This document shows, piece by piece, positions 50,608-63,880 of a DNA stretch of 64,000 nucleotides. This DNA comes from Hemibagrus wyckioides (Eukaryota; Chordata; Actinopteri; Siluriformes; Bagridae). Location of the stretch: the NCBI RefSeq assembly GCF_019097595.1, contig NC_080716.1:11527401-11591400 (forward strand), read 5' to 3'. The notes beneath the pieces were generated by a model. That model was not told where the DNA came from. It made no database searches and worked only from the letters and a program-made list of their open reading frames with translations. The translations under genes and the position numbers were made by a program. How positions within the stretch are numbered: position 1 is the first letter of the stretch; every line of letters starts with the position of its first letter.

Positions 50608-50609
50608 AG
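50558..50609. repeat. (CT)n(CA)n compound microsatellite
   Basis: About 12 CT units joined directly to about 13 CA units, the same design as at 49530. Confidence 0.9.
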
Positions 50610-51160
50610 TGCTGGATTTATCCTTTTAAAGCATACAAATGAGATTAAGCACAGAACCTGTGGCCATCTGGAGTTAAACACAGAGTTGGGTCAGTGTAAC
50701 AGGAGCAAATATTGGAGTGTTATTTACCAGGTATTGTACTTATATAATTCTGTCTATTGTACATAGTGTTTTAAAAATATTTTTAAATGTAGTCTAGGTC
50801 ATTTATATATTGGCCACACATACTGATAAGGATTTTATCTAATGTCCCATTGTATTGTTCAGTTATTAATATATATGATGATATTATTCAGTAACTATTT
50901 TGAATTATTTAGAAATTACAGTGAAAGTAATGGGAAACGTATGTTATAACAAATGTGGTTTATGACTTGACAAAGGACACTGGCTGTATAAATAGTCAAA
51001 TTGCATAGGAGCTAAAATTTTTGATAGTGATTTTGAGTTCATATTTCTTGAGAGCTCTTTCCCCCTACTTGGATTTGAAGACACTAACTCACATGTAAAC
51101 ACCTACAAACACACATATCCATGCACCCTTCTGTGATGTGTTTTCTCCTCCATGTAACTG

Positions 51161-51184
51161 GGATTAGCAGTGAGCAAAGATTAA
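51161..51184 (+). promoter_or_regulatory. rp1: Candidate rp1 promoter with two CRX-type cores
   Basis: GGATTA at 51161-51166 and GATTAA at 51179-51184 both contain the GATTA core bound by OTX/CRX homeodomain factors, which drive photoreceptor genes. They lie about 110 bases before a strong splice donor. No TATA box is obvious. This is inferred from motifs and position only. Confidence 0.35.
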
Positions 51185-51189
51185 GCAAA

Positions 51190-51294
51190 TTAATGGTGAA
51201 GCCTCTGCTCAAAATAACTCCACCGACCAACTGCGCTTCACCAACCAGCACGCAAGAGCAGTTTAACACCTTCCAGCTCAATATGGGAAACTTG
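51190..51294 (+). other. rp1: Candidate noncoding exon 1 of rp1
   Basis: Sequence ending in GGGAAACTTG followed by a consensus donor GTAAGT (51295-51300) lies 1.8 kb upstream of the rp1 exon-2 acceptor at 53102. Human RP1 also starts with a noncoding exon. If spliced to 53103, an ATG at 51283 opens an 11-codon uORF whose TGA (53124-53126) overlaps the rp1 ATG (53123-53125). The 5' limit is a guess. Confidence 0.4.
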
Positions 51295-53122
51295 GTAAGT
51301 GTTAAAATCCCTTTTCCAGTGTGATTTAAACTGAAAATTGTTGCGTATTAGTCTGCTGGCTTTTCTGAACACTTGTTTACAGAGTTTATAGAACTGTAAC
51401 CTTCCTGTTGCTGTGTGTATCTTTGGCTCTAATGTTACTGTTTGTTTAGTGGGCAAATGTAGAAAATAGGATATTAAAATATTATTATATATTAAATATA
51501 TAATATCTTTACAAAATATTTGTAGTCTCTAAACAGAAATTTTAAAAAAAATGTCAAATGTTTTAACTGTTGGGAGATGAAAATATTAATAAATCATTCC
51601 AAATATTATATCTTCTGAAAGAAATATACATATAAAATTTATAAAATAATTATACACTATATAAATACATTATAATGTTTATCTACCATTTGTAATGTTT
51701 TTTTTTGTTTGTTTTGTTTTAATTAATTTTAAATCAATTCATTAAAATTATTGTTGGTTACCTAAACACTTATCAAAACTCTTCAGGAAAATAAAACAGA
51801 AAGGAAGTAAGATATTTTAGTGCAACAGTTTTTTATCCTGGCAGCAATTTATATCAAGCTAGATTATTTTGTTTTTCTTCGTAGTTAAATATTGTTGTTT
51901 TAAATGCAGTCTTGTGGTTCTGAAGCAGTTCATAGGTAGTATCTTTCATTACTCATACAAGTCTTTTCTTAGTCAAATGGATTTGTATAATATGAATAAC
52001 CACAGATGTTGAAGGTTTTACTACAACTCTTAAATTGACTACTGGATAGACATTTTGATGTATAAGACAGCATGGAGAGACAGCAATAAATTGTTCATAT
52101 GGTAAATCAGATTAAATTGAGCTGCTCTGCACGTTCTTGTGTTTGCCTCCTGGATGTAGATTACAGATAATCAGATAAAGAGATGTTCAGCAGTCTGACG
52201 CATTTTAAATTCGGTCATAGAAATTAGAGATGGCACTCTATCACCTTTTCTTTCTGATGCTGATTGTAGTATCTTCAAGAAGAAGGTTCTTCTAGAAGCT
52301 GTTACAATCAGGTCTCTTTATATGTATACATATTTCAAGTTCTGAAAAAATCTTTTTCAAACCCACTTCCAATCCTTTTCATTCGTTACAAATTGGGATA
52401 TTATTTCTTCTGTGGTCCATTGCTGATCCACCATTTTTTGCTGTTATCAGCCTAGTACAGATCCTGGGAATCAGACTGGTGCTACCTGTAATAAAAATTA
52501 TAACCTTTCTATACAAAATTATCGTTACTTTTCATTGCCTTGATTATAGCCAGACAGAACTAACTACATTAAACAAATCTATAATTAATTATAAAACTGC
52601 AATGTGAACAGTGCTTGATAATAATGAATAAACAAAGCAAACAAACTGAAAAAAGATGCAAACATCAAACAGAGAGAAAGCTGATCTTGGCTTATTTTAG
52701 TTTTCCATTTATTCAGGTATCTGTCAGAGACTTGATTATTGTTGTTGACAATTCTTTCCTAATGTTGTTCAGTGCCAGTGCATGAATATATACTGCTTAG
52801 ACCTCTGGCAGTCATTGTATAGTCTCCAATATTTTTTTTACCATTTTTAGAAGGGGGTGGGGGTTGGTGTGGGGTTACTTTTCTTATATGGAGGGCCTTT
52901 GCACATCGAGTATTGATTGTTAAGTGCTTTTGAAGCACACTGAACTATCTTAGTGATTTTGGACTTGAATAATGCTAGACTTTCCAGTTGGGTCATAAGG
53001 TTTTATGATTAATATTAGCAGGAGAAAAACATTTCTATGCTAAAATATTTAATCTGTGCACTCAGTTCTGACTTTTGTATCTCTCTCTCTCTCCCCTTAT
53101 AGGCTACATTTACAGTGAGATT

Positions 53123-56100
53123 ATGAATGACGCTTCAGGATTGCAGAAGGCTGCACTACGGAAACAGTCCCCTGGCAATAGCCACACATTGCTACCTTCA
53201 CGGCAGCCATACATGAGCAAACCTTTTGCATCAAGGCATGTGTGCTTCTATAAAAGTGGGGATGCCCAATTTAGTGGTTTGCCAGTGGTCATCAATAACC
53301 GCACTTTCAAAACCTTTGAGGCGCTGTTAGACAGCCTGTCCAAGCGAGTTCCACTGCCATTTGGAGTCCGCACTATTACGACACCACGAGGCCATACAGC
53401 AGTCCGTGCTCTTGATCAACTTTACGACGGTCATTCATATATCTGCTCAGACAAACGCACCGTCAAGCCCATCGACTTGGAGCAAGCACGACGCAAACCG
53501 CCACCATGGTACCATGCCAGGCCTGTCAGCAGCAGGCACCCAAGAGAAAGGAAAAGTCCTCTCCCACGCAATTCAAGGCGGAACGAGCATGCTGCTCTGC
53601 TGCACACCCCAAAGCGGCTGGTGGTTTTCCGCAATGGAGATCCAGAAGTCAAGCATACACTTCTGCTTCAGAAGAGGACCACACACTCTTTTGAGGCACT
53701 GCTTGATCACATCTCTGAGGTCATGTGCTTCCCTGTGCGCAGGTTGCACACACCAGATGGAAGGAGGGTGAGAACTCACTCAATCTTTGATTTTTTTTCT
53801 TATTCGAAGTTTTTAGGCTTGTTTTTTTTTTCTTCATTCTTTTCACCCTGTTTTGTCACCTGCACTTCAGTTTAGCAAGTGATCTGCAGTTGCCAGGAGT
53901 TACTGATGGTGTTTGCCAAGAATGCCAACTGTGCTGTGAAGCTCTACATTAATGTTTTTGTGATTCACTACAAAAAGACAAAAAGACAAAACCTAAATAG
54001 ATTACAAAGGTAATTAAAAATACCCTAACAACAAACTCAGTTCAATTAACAAAAGCTTTTTTTAGACCGAAAATATCAATAACTGATAATGAATCTATAT
54101 TTATTTTCTTTTCTTTTTTTATTGGTCATTTAAATATACAGAAAAAAGCAGATCAGCACATAAATCCCTATTGCATTTATTTAACAATCTAATTTTACTA
54201 ACTAATCTAATTTAAAGAGATTTCTTAAACCTCTTGGGTATCGTAAAATGTGTATTACAGTAATTAGGTATTATTTTTATTTTAAAAAGTAGTAAATAGG
54301 TAGTTAAACTAATTATATTAATACAGGTTGGTATTTATTTCTTATTTTACTTTCTTTTGTCCTCTCTCGCTAAGTTGCTTAGTCTAAAGTCTACAGTAAC
54401 AACAATAACTTATTGCCAGTGATAGAGTTCTCACTTGAGGTTAGCTTGACATCTTACTAATTTTGCCTAGCTAGTGCTAGAGACACACCTGATTAAATCC
54501 ACTGGCTAATAATGCTACTTGACAAATTGAGAACAACTGTTTGAGTATGAAAACAACTGTATGTCACCTTCATTTCTTCTACAGCACCATTTCCACTTGT
54601 GTACTGGTTGCTCTCCTTTTTTGCACACTTATAAAGTGTAACCATAAACATCAATGTAAAAATGTGATTTATCCTTCAATGTTCCTAAAATTGAATGCTA
54701 AAAAAAATTCAATATATGCATCGTAGCATACGCATGAGCAGCGTAATACTTGTATAAAAATGAGCGCATTCACCATGGCAGTAACCTAGAACCTTCACCA
54801 CAACTGTCCAAATTTACTATGTATAGTTAATTCGTGTTACATGTGTACTCTCCCAGTTTATGGGATCTATAGTTTTGTTTTGTTTTTAAATACAGCAATA
54901 TTTATAGCTTATTTATGTCAAATGCCCAACGCAATAAATTACAGCTTTACATTTACATTTTACATATAACATCCAGAACATGCTTCCCTAGAAAAACTCA
55001 AGGCCATAGTGAAAAAAGTCAACAATTGGGGGAAATCCATTTTCATAAAGCTTTGGGTTGCCAAATATGCTTGTAGATTTTTCTAGAAGTTTGGACCATG
55101 TAACCATAGTGGTGTATGTTGATGTTTTTCACACATTATGGGCTTGTCTATAGTTTCTATGAGCAATAAAATGGTTGAAGATGGTTCATCACCTTGCAGT
55201 ATTAAGCTTCTTTACTGTTTCATCCTATTATGCTGGCCTGTATCCGGGAACAAAGCCTGCGAGTGGGAATGTCTTAAATACTCTGTAGTCAAGACAACTA
55301 ACCACTAAACACTATTGCAAATTTTATTCCTTATTGCATCAATTGAATTAAATTAATAACTGGTTATACTATGGTCAAAATGTGTCAGTGGATTCTAGCA
55401 ATATAATGGAAACAACATGGTTAAAGAACAAAAATGACATTTTAATCATTTATCATGAAACACCACATATTTAAATAATGAGTTTTAATTCATATAAATA
55501 TCTTGATTATTATTGGTAGCACTGTAGAAATATTAATAGACATTGATTCTAGACATGATTCTGGTCATAATTCCATAGTTAATCTTCATGAAAATATGTT
55601 TTGCTGTATTACAGGTGGATGGACTACCAGCTCTGATCTTATGTTCTGGTGTCTTGGTAGCTGCTGGTCGTGAGCCTTTCAGAAAAGGAAATTATGATGT
55701 TCAAAAGCCCTTTGCTCCAACCTGGTTGCCAGCAAAAAGTGTAGGAAGACTGCATCCTGCCACCAGTAAGTCTATCATTCTTTATCTACTTCAAATAGTA
55801 AATAGAGACAAAATATTTTAGCAGAATTTATGACCATCCATTGGTTTGCCTTTATTTAATCTTTATATGGCAAATGGTCAGTATGTAATGGATTTAAAAA
55901 GTCTTTAAAAAGTTTTTGTGATGTTAAAAATGAATCCAAGGTTGATCATTAATGCAACAAAATTCATATGAAACACAGATTGAAACATTTTATTAAAAAA
56001 GAAATGAAGCATGTGACTGTGCCCAAAATGAACCAATCACATTCAAACTCACTCTGAACAGTAATTAGCATACACCTAATGATCTGCTGGTTTTGTGGGA

Positions 56101-59100
56101 TTTTTCTTGAATTTCACTACTGAATGCCATTATCCAGATTACAGAGATTACAATGTATGTACAGAATCTCATTATCAAAGGGTATTAATAAACAGAGGGT
56201 TACAAAGGAATTCCCAAAACCTTAATCAACAAGTAGAGAAAATTTGGTGTGACAGTACTAAGAAGAGGACATCCTTTATAAACAATTGATAAAAGGACAA
56301 GATGGCAACTTATCTATGAAACTGTCAGGAGACCTACGGCAACATTAAAGGAGCTGCAGGAATATCTTGCAAGTACTGGTCACCTCTGCATGTGACAACA
56401 ATCTCATATTTTTCACACATCTAGGCTATGGGGTAGGGTGTTGAGAAGGAAGCTCTCTGTGATAATAGAAAAAAAAAACATCCAAGCCTACCTAAATGTT
56501 GCCAAAACTAGTGGCAAAATGTTTTATGGTCTGATAAAACCAAGTTAGAATTCTAAAAGACATGTCTGTGTGAATATTTTGCAAATGCAGGGTGGAGCTG
56601 GTGAAAGTGAGTGACAAGGATTTACACCTTTGTGGGATTTGTCTAACGAATGTTCTGTGTTTCAGAGAGTGGCAACAAAGATAAAAAGGTGAGCGACATT
56701 GTGTCAGTAAGATGAACATCTCTGAAAAACAAACAAAAGAAACTAGAAAAAATAAGAGCTTCCTTTTCAGTTGTCCAAAACTAGCAGACCGTCTACCCAA
56801 TTTTTACAAACCCATAAGAGTGTCACATATACTCATGGTCAGGCATGTCATTGGAAGCATCATGATATGGGGTTGCTTACTAGGGCTCTACTCAAGATAG
56901 AGAGATCTATTTTGGCACAAAAACCTTTTACACAGCTGAGGAAAAATTCCATCTTCCAGTATGATAACAATTCCAGTAAAATCTAAACCACAAGTCAACA
57001 AAGGAAGAGCTTCTGAAGAAGAACAAACTTGTGGAATGTCCCAGTCAGAACCTAGATAGAACTGAGCACCTATTTTTTAAAACTGGAGAGCTAATTTGAA
57101 AGAACTTTGCAAGAATATAGATTGAGAAATTAAGATAAGTTGGTAGACAGTCCAAAAAGACTCACTGCTCTATTAACAAAGGGTTCACTCGTTGGGAAAC
57201 AGGTTGTAACGTTAATTTGTTTTTCATTTTCGTTGTTTTCAATGTCGTTGGTTGCCACGTCACAGTAAAAATGGGAAAATATCTGATGTGATTTATCTTA
57301 GTTGCATTTTTTCTTACATCACAAAAACCTGACATTTTAACACGGGTGTGTAGACTTTTTAAATCCATTGTATTGAACAAGACATATTCTGTGTAAGCAA
57401 TGTGAGATATTTATAACTTTATTTGCATTTAATAACCAAGCATTATAGCAACAAAATACTACAAATTGGCTGCATCTGTAAAATACTGTAATTTAAATGG
57501 GTGACTGTCTGTGTTTGAGCTTATCTGAGGCAGGTGCTGAGGCATTGGTATCTGCACTAATAACCAGCTTGACCTATATCTTGCAATATGCATCATAACT
57601 CACTTACATCATTGGTAGATCTAATCCCTGTCTCTTTTCTTTTTTTTCCCTGTTAATGCTTTCATGATGGTCTGGCCTGGATAATCAAATTGATATCCTG
57701 ATTCTGTCTCGGTGATTTCTGGTTAAATACTGTCCTGTTCTTCTATTGCATTGTGTGAAAATCTATTTGATCATAATTTACCTCTAAAGGAAAAAAGAAA
57801 TCTATGACGAGCAGCACCAAATCTCGTCCTTTCTCACCATCTTCAGAGCATTACATTGTAAATCAGTTACACAACAGTTTTGCAGAAAGTGTTTCTGTGG
57901 AAATGGAGACTGGTCATCAACTTGAATCTGTTGCAGAGACAGATACAGTCACCTGCATGGATGGTGACACTAATGAATACGTCTGCATGCCCAAAGATGA
58001 CGACATTGAGAAATCTTTTCGGGTCAATCAAGACGGCAGCATGACTGTAGAGATGAAGGTGCGCTTGACTATTAAAGAGGAGGAAACGGTTCATTGGACG
58101 ACAACACTCAGTCGGCAAAGTGTTGCAAGTCAAATGAATTCTGGCTTGGAGTCACATTCTGATCTAGGTGCAGCTTTAGCTGACAACATGGCCCGAGATA
58201 TTGGCTTTGATGCGTCAGCAATCCAAAGATGTCTTGAAGAATATAACAATCTCTCAACTAATGAAGACCTGTATGAAGAGATAATGGACGGTACAGCAAA
58301 AGAAAGCATCAGAATAAAAGGGCCCCTGCAGCCAGTTCCAGAACAAAAACAAATATTTATTGAAACTGAGAGCCAAGATACTATACCAAGATTAAACATC
58401 TCAAGGGAAGAGGCAAGTAGTGAGCAGGAGCACTGCCTGGTTAGTACTCCTGGTAAGTGCGATAAACACCCAGTACCTAAGCCACGTAGCGCTGGCATCT
58501 CACAAATGCAGACAAGTATGTATAAATCCGCAGAAGTTCTGCAACTACAGGACAGTGGACAGGAGACAGTGCTTCAAATCTATGAGCAGCAGACTTGCCA
58601 GAAGAGTTTTCTTGCCAATACAGAATGCTATGCTCAGGGGAAACATACAAGTGATACTGTATTTTCTGCATCCCCTGATACACGTCCCTCTTCAAGCAAA
58701 GAGTCTGAGCCCAGACCTGCCACTGTTAATGGTTCTCTCCAAAGACAAGAAAATGTCTTCCCCTCATGGAAGATCCAGACATCCTGTGAAAGAAATTACC
58801 CTCCAGAGATCATAAATAAAAAGTCAAAAATGCATATGGCTCTAAATGAATATTCTAAAAAGTCAGCTCCTCTGAATGCAGATTCTAACAAGAAAAGAAA
58901 GAAAGTAAGGGTTATTGTAAAAAAGAGTCATGTTTTTCACATTATGACTCGTGAAAATAGGAGAAAAAATAGCAAAATTGACATTCTGAAAGAGATCAAA
59001 AAAATAAGAGCTGCTATCTTTAGCCAAGCTGGTGTTATGAGAGGTATGACTGAACAGTACAGAACCAGATCTGTCAAGAAATTATTAAAAGATAAAAGAA

Positions 59101-62100
59101 CCGATCTACCCAAGACTTTTATGATGCAAATAGAAAGTCCAAATAAATTATCTGTGAAAGACTGTACCAATGACGAGCATCCTACCAATGCCGACAAATA
59201 CCCTGGGAAACAAGGAGAAAATTTTAGCTCACAGAATACACATTTACTCAATGTATCAACCAGTAAATGTACTCTTACCCGGCAAACATCAGTGCAAGAA
59301 GAACATGAGACACAGGAGCAAAACACACAAGCGCTTAAAGAAAGCACCTCCATTCCTTCACTTCATTACCCTTCCTCAGTATTAAATGAATATGTAGAAC
59401 TCTGGCTACAGAAGAGTGAAACAGACACACCTCCTGACCAGGAACAGGTGCCACCATCTAAGCCTTCAGTGGAGTTAGTGATAACTTCTGAGACTCCAGT
59501 TGCAAAAGTGGCATCAAAAAAGAATTTAACACCTCCGATTCGACTAGATAGTACTGCTAGAAATATGGCAAAGTTGTCAGTGAAAGAGCCATTCAACTCT
59601 TCCCCAAAAAGAACAAGAATGCCAAGAGGTTCTGCCCAAGAGAGCTCATCCCTACCCCAAATTAACACAGCGAAAGGAGAAATGAAGTCTGAAAGTAACA
59701 CTTCAGTGAACACGTCTTTACCAGTGACACCCTCTCTGATAAATAATCACTGCCAGAGAATGTCTTTGGAAGATAATTCATCACCAAATGGAGATCCATT
59801 TTGCAAAACTATTGGCCACTGTATGTCACAAGAAAATACGCAATTGACTAGTTATGCTGCTTTAGATAACAATTTATCCATATGTGAAAAATTATCTTCA
59901 AAACAAGAAATAATCCAACTTCACCAATATGTGAAAAAACATGAAAACTCAGATGAGACTTTGAGTGACAAATGGAAATGTGCAAACAACTATGTGAAGC
60001 CAACATCTCTTACTAGAGAGCGTTCTTCAGAAAAGACTCTATCCACCCAAGCCTCCATAGAACAAATACCCAAAAACAACACTTTGTCCAAGGCATCTCT
60101 GTTCAGCAATCAGGTTGTAGAGAAAACAGGCCTTTCTCAGAATGGAGCATTTTACAAAAAGCCAAAAACTGGACCGTTAGGAAATGTCAAGGGATCTAAA
60201 TCTATGATTGCACAAGGATTGGTAGGCTCATGTCAAAATGATAAGCATACATCTTTAGGTCCACTAAAGAAAGAAATGGCAGTCTTTCCAGCAGAAAAAT
60301 CATACACAGTCAAAATGGCAGTCAGGCCTGATATGAGGCATGTGCTGGATGAGCTCTGCTGTTCAATTAATTCGCTCCGTGAAGCAGCACAGCACAAGCG
60401 GTCCTGTTTGGAGAAATCCAATAGCCTGCCAGACTTTTCCTCGCACTTGGCATCTACTTTTGGTTCCTCATCACGAGTGCTCCTAGCATTCCTTTCAGTC
60501 ATGACTTTGAGGGATGGTCTGGCGAACGCACTCCGCCAAGCCGAGAACAGTCTGAGTTGCTCAGAGGCTTTGCTCATGCTTCAGTCTCTTAAGGAGATGG
60601 CAGCTATTGAGGATGCAGAGCAGCTGAGAGCCGACTTAAATGCTCTGCAGAAATCAGCATCTGATCAGCTGCTGCAAAGCTGGAAAGGTTTTCAACAACT
60701 GACCAACATGTGCATGAGTTCTGGTCTCACACCAGAGTGCACTCAAGGTGGGTCTTACAGTGCGTCAAGCTCTGAGGAAGAAACAATTCAAGGTCTCATG
60801 GAAGAACTAGGTGTTCCAGACAGAGTTCGAGAAGAGTTGGCTGCTCTCCACACCCAAGGAAAAGAGGGAGTCAGAAGTAACCAGGGTGAGAGATCAGAAG
60901 AGCTGTCTGAGTCACTCCAAGAGAAAAAGGTAACTAGATATACAGAATCAGGCTTAAACAAAGAAAAAGAAACAGTCAGGTTTCCTGACTCTGTGCTTGA
61001 AGATATAAGATCATATGTTAAATTTGTCGTTGAAAAAGCAGTTTATGCACATATCAATTCAGAGGTCTGTAGGGCACATTCATTGCTTGGCACTGAAAAA
61101 GAAATCAGAGTAGTAACTTGTGAACAGGACAGAAATTCTTGTCCCACAGAGAGAATACAACAGGCTGACGCCATACAAGATTCTAACATCTGTGAAAACA
61201 TCTTGGAAGAAAAGCAACAAAGAATTGAGGAGAACGATATTAGACATAAAGAGAAACAGGAAGCATATTCAAAACAGGAAATAAATATGAAAGAGATCAA
61301 ACACAGGGTAGTGTGTGAACAGAGTGGAATGACACAAGGAACAATTATATCTAAGGATGACAGTGTAGAGGAAGATTACATTATGGAGACTGATCCTAAA
61401 TATTCTCATAAAGAAATGAAGGAAGTGAAAGACCTAAGAGACGCAAGTGAAATAGATTATGGTAGAATTACTGAAGTGTACCCCAAATTATCAGAGCCAA
61501 GGAAAAATAAAGAAAGCCTGACTACCTCTGAAGAGGAGAAATCCAGCATAGAAGAAGATAGCTGTGACGAAGAACATATGAACTTTTCTGAAGATCAGGT
61601 CAGTGATAAAGAAGAAAATCTTCAAGTAAATTCAGAAATAGAGCCCCAAGCAAAATGGCAAAGTGAAGATTTGTTGAATCAAGCACACACACAGTTACAC
61701 AGTAAAACAGAGAGTGCGAAGAACACTGGGCAACCTGAAACACAAACTACTTTGATTGCTGTTTGTCTGGATCATGAGACAGGACATCAACCCGAGGAGA
61801 TTTTTTCTGAGGAGCAGCAGGTGGTTGTGGAGGTACCAGAATGCTACACAGATCAAAAGGAATATAGTCCCAAAGAAGCTGTAGTATGTGAGAGAAAGAT
61901 AGTACATGCTAAAAAGAAAAATAGTTCAGTAGCAAAACTCATCAGTAACCTGGAAACATGTAGACAAAGGCCTAGCAGTAAACCTGAGAAGCCAGAGCAG
62001 AGACTTGTGGGTCACACTGAAGTACCAGACCCAGATAACTTAAATAATGTTTCTTTAACTGGTAAACTCATAGAAACAAACTCAGAAGCCAACTCATCTT

Positions 62101-63131
62101 CATTAGCATTTAGCTACGATTCCCGAAGCAGCTCTGTGGCACAAGAATCAGAAAGAAGCGTTCAGGCTAACAGAGTGAAGTTTATCAGGGATATGTTTCT
62201 TGCTAAGAGTCAAACTAGAACCCAGAATGGGCAGAGCCAACTACATAGTCCAAATTCTGATCTATCTGATTCCCAGCCAGAATCTACAGACAGTGGGGGA
62301 AACTGGTCACAAGAGGCATCCAGTGGAGAAGATGATGCAAGCCGCTTGGCTATTGCCAAGGGTTTTGTCAGGAGAACCATTGAGAGGCTCTATGGCAGAA
62401 GTAATTCGAACAGTGTAAGTGCAGATAATATGAAATCCCCATCTCCCTTGAAGGACAAGCAAAGAGAAGGTCCGGGAAGAACCAATGTATCTAGTCTGGC
62501 CTCTTACCATGAAGCTCGCACTCGAGTAATGACTGACTTATCATACTTTAGTGCCACAAATGCATCTGATATCTTCAGTGTGTCAACTGATTGCACCAAA
62601 CTGAATGAACAGGCACAATCTGGAGACACTAATTCTCTTGACAAAGGACACTGGTTACTTGCAGAAAACCAAATTTGTGAATGCTCTCCAGAACTCAAGA
62701 AAGGTCACAGAATTGGGAACAACAAAACCATATCTGTTGATCCTGAGCAACCTTCTAGGCAGGAAGATTCTCTTCATGGGACTCAGCATTCCACTAAGCT
62801 TGAGAAATCAGGATTTACTTACTTCAACCTTCCAAATGCAAGTGACGCTGAGCTGGAGCCAGAGGAAAAAAGGGAAGTGAAAGTGGCCCCTGCAAAACAG
62901 GCACATAAAACCATGACTGAGAGAAACAGCTTTCTACCTGCCTTCAGCCCACCAGTCTTAAAGAAAGCAGATAATAAGGTGCACCCACTGACAGAAGCTA
63001 CAACCCCTGCTGTGGTTACTCAGCCAGTCAAAGCACAGAATGCACAAACAGGAGTCATAAAACAATCTGCAGAACCTGATGCCCTTGAGATGCTGTTTGT
63101 ATTTTGTGGACAACACTGCCCCATACTGTAA
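53123..63131 (+). CDS. rp1: Retinitis pigmentosa 1 protein (photoreceptor axonemal doublecortin protein)
   Basis: Three coding exons, 53123-53767, 55615-55765 and 57790-63131, give 2045 aa. Exon 2 starts at an acceptor (TATAG) at 53102, so the in-frame ATG at 53075 is intronic. Two doublecortin domains: about residues 37-118 ([20 protein letters not shown] ... [12 protein letters not shown]) and 164-245 ([20 protein letters not shown] ... [19 protein letters not shown]), which bind microtubules. The block [20 protein letters not shown] (about 336-355) is conserved in RP1/RP1L1. The giant last exon (5.3 kb, as in human) is mostly low-complexity, acidic and Ser-rich, with a conserved [12 protein letters not shown] near the end. 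The protein stops at CGQHCPIL, where human RP1 continues. RP1 organises outer-segment discs along the connecting cilium axoneme. Position after sox17 favours rp1 over rp1l1. Intron 2 shows nothing recognisable. Confidence 0.94.
55886..57372 (+). mobile_element. Tc1-like transposon in rp1 intron 3
   Basis: The left end TAATGGATTTAAAAAGTCT and TTTTTGTGATGTTAAAAA is inverted to the right end, TTACATCACAAAAACCTGAC followed by AGACTTTTTAAATCCATTGT. It is about 1.49 kb, the usual Tc1 length, but the left inverted repeat has lost an internal piece of about 14 bases. The transposase, on the same strand as rp1, is broken by many stops. Readable traces are [15 protein letters not shown] sequence at about 56520 and [14 protein letters not shown] at about 56855. 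Confidence 0.8.
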
Positions 63132-63880
63132 ACTACGTATTTAGCAATTGCTAGTAGTGGTAATACATGAATATATACCAGACTCATGATGACCTAAGCT
63201 GCCTTGTTAGCATAATGGCTTTTGAAAGGCAACAGTTTCTTGAGGTGCTGAAAATGATCATGTGCGCCACCTTGATTTATGAAGCACATCTGTTGGTTAC
63301 TGATTAGCACTTAAGGTGACAGAACATGAATAATTTAGTGCCTGATCTCTCATCATAACGCTGAACTGTCAATTGTTCAGTGCTTGTGTTCATACCTTTT
63401 TTAATGAAAAAAGGAATTGTAATTAATTCCATACATGGAAAAAATGGATGTTTTATATGCCTCCCTCATAGAAAATTTGCCCAGTGACTTGTCATTAATG
63501 CTAAAGAGATGCATATTTGTTTACATCTTGACTGCCTTGCCTCTGTTTGAAGCAGGGTAAAGAAAAGCTCCTTTGGTGAGTTGAATGCCATCCTGTGCAT
63601 TATGGCAATCTCATTTTGACCAAATACTTTAGTGTCACAGACAATTAGCTCTAGCTCCCGAAATGAGACCCAGATGTGGGTAATAAAAAGCAATAACTGA
63701 TAATTATACAGACCAGTCGGGAGCATACTGTATTAAGGCACATAATTTGAAATGGGCTTAATATTTATTTAATTCCTTTGTACATATTCAGTGTATATAC
63801 CACAATTACTAGACACTGTCTGAAGCTAATGTGTTTTCGAAATACTGTATTTTTCTAATAAATAAATTCTATATGTGCAT
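63132..63880 (+). other. rp1: rp1 3' UTR with poly(A) signals
   Basis: AT-rich noncoding sequence after the rp1 stop. Two overlapping AATAAA hexamers at 63857-63862 and 63861-63866 suggest cleavage near 63880. The remaining 120 bases of the window show nothing recognisable. Confidence 0.65.

Larger units (their letters stand above)
43480..51150. other. Gene-free intergenic region, sox17 to rp1
   Basis: No coding exon or RNA gene recognised. Content not listed separately: (TG)n at about 43597-43629, 45955-45991, 48881-48898 and 49160-49192, and a poly-A run at 49351-49371. The short GC-rich stretch 49240-49330 is unassigned. A CTCF/YY1 spot at 48286-48350 is listed on its own. Confidence 0.55.

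Noticed and set aside
52853..52874. G-rich run before rp1 exon 2 as a G-quadruplex
   Set aside because: It has only three runs of four or more G, so a standard four-tract quadruplex is not supported.
53075..53122. Upstream in-frame start for rp1
   Set aside because: These codons precede the splice acceptor at 53101-53102 and read through its pyrimidine tract, so they are intronic.
53361..53771. 136-codon frame overlapping rp1 exon 2
   Set aside because: It is a +1 shadow of the doublecortin exon.
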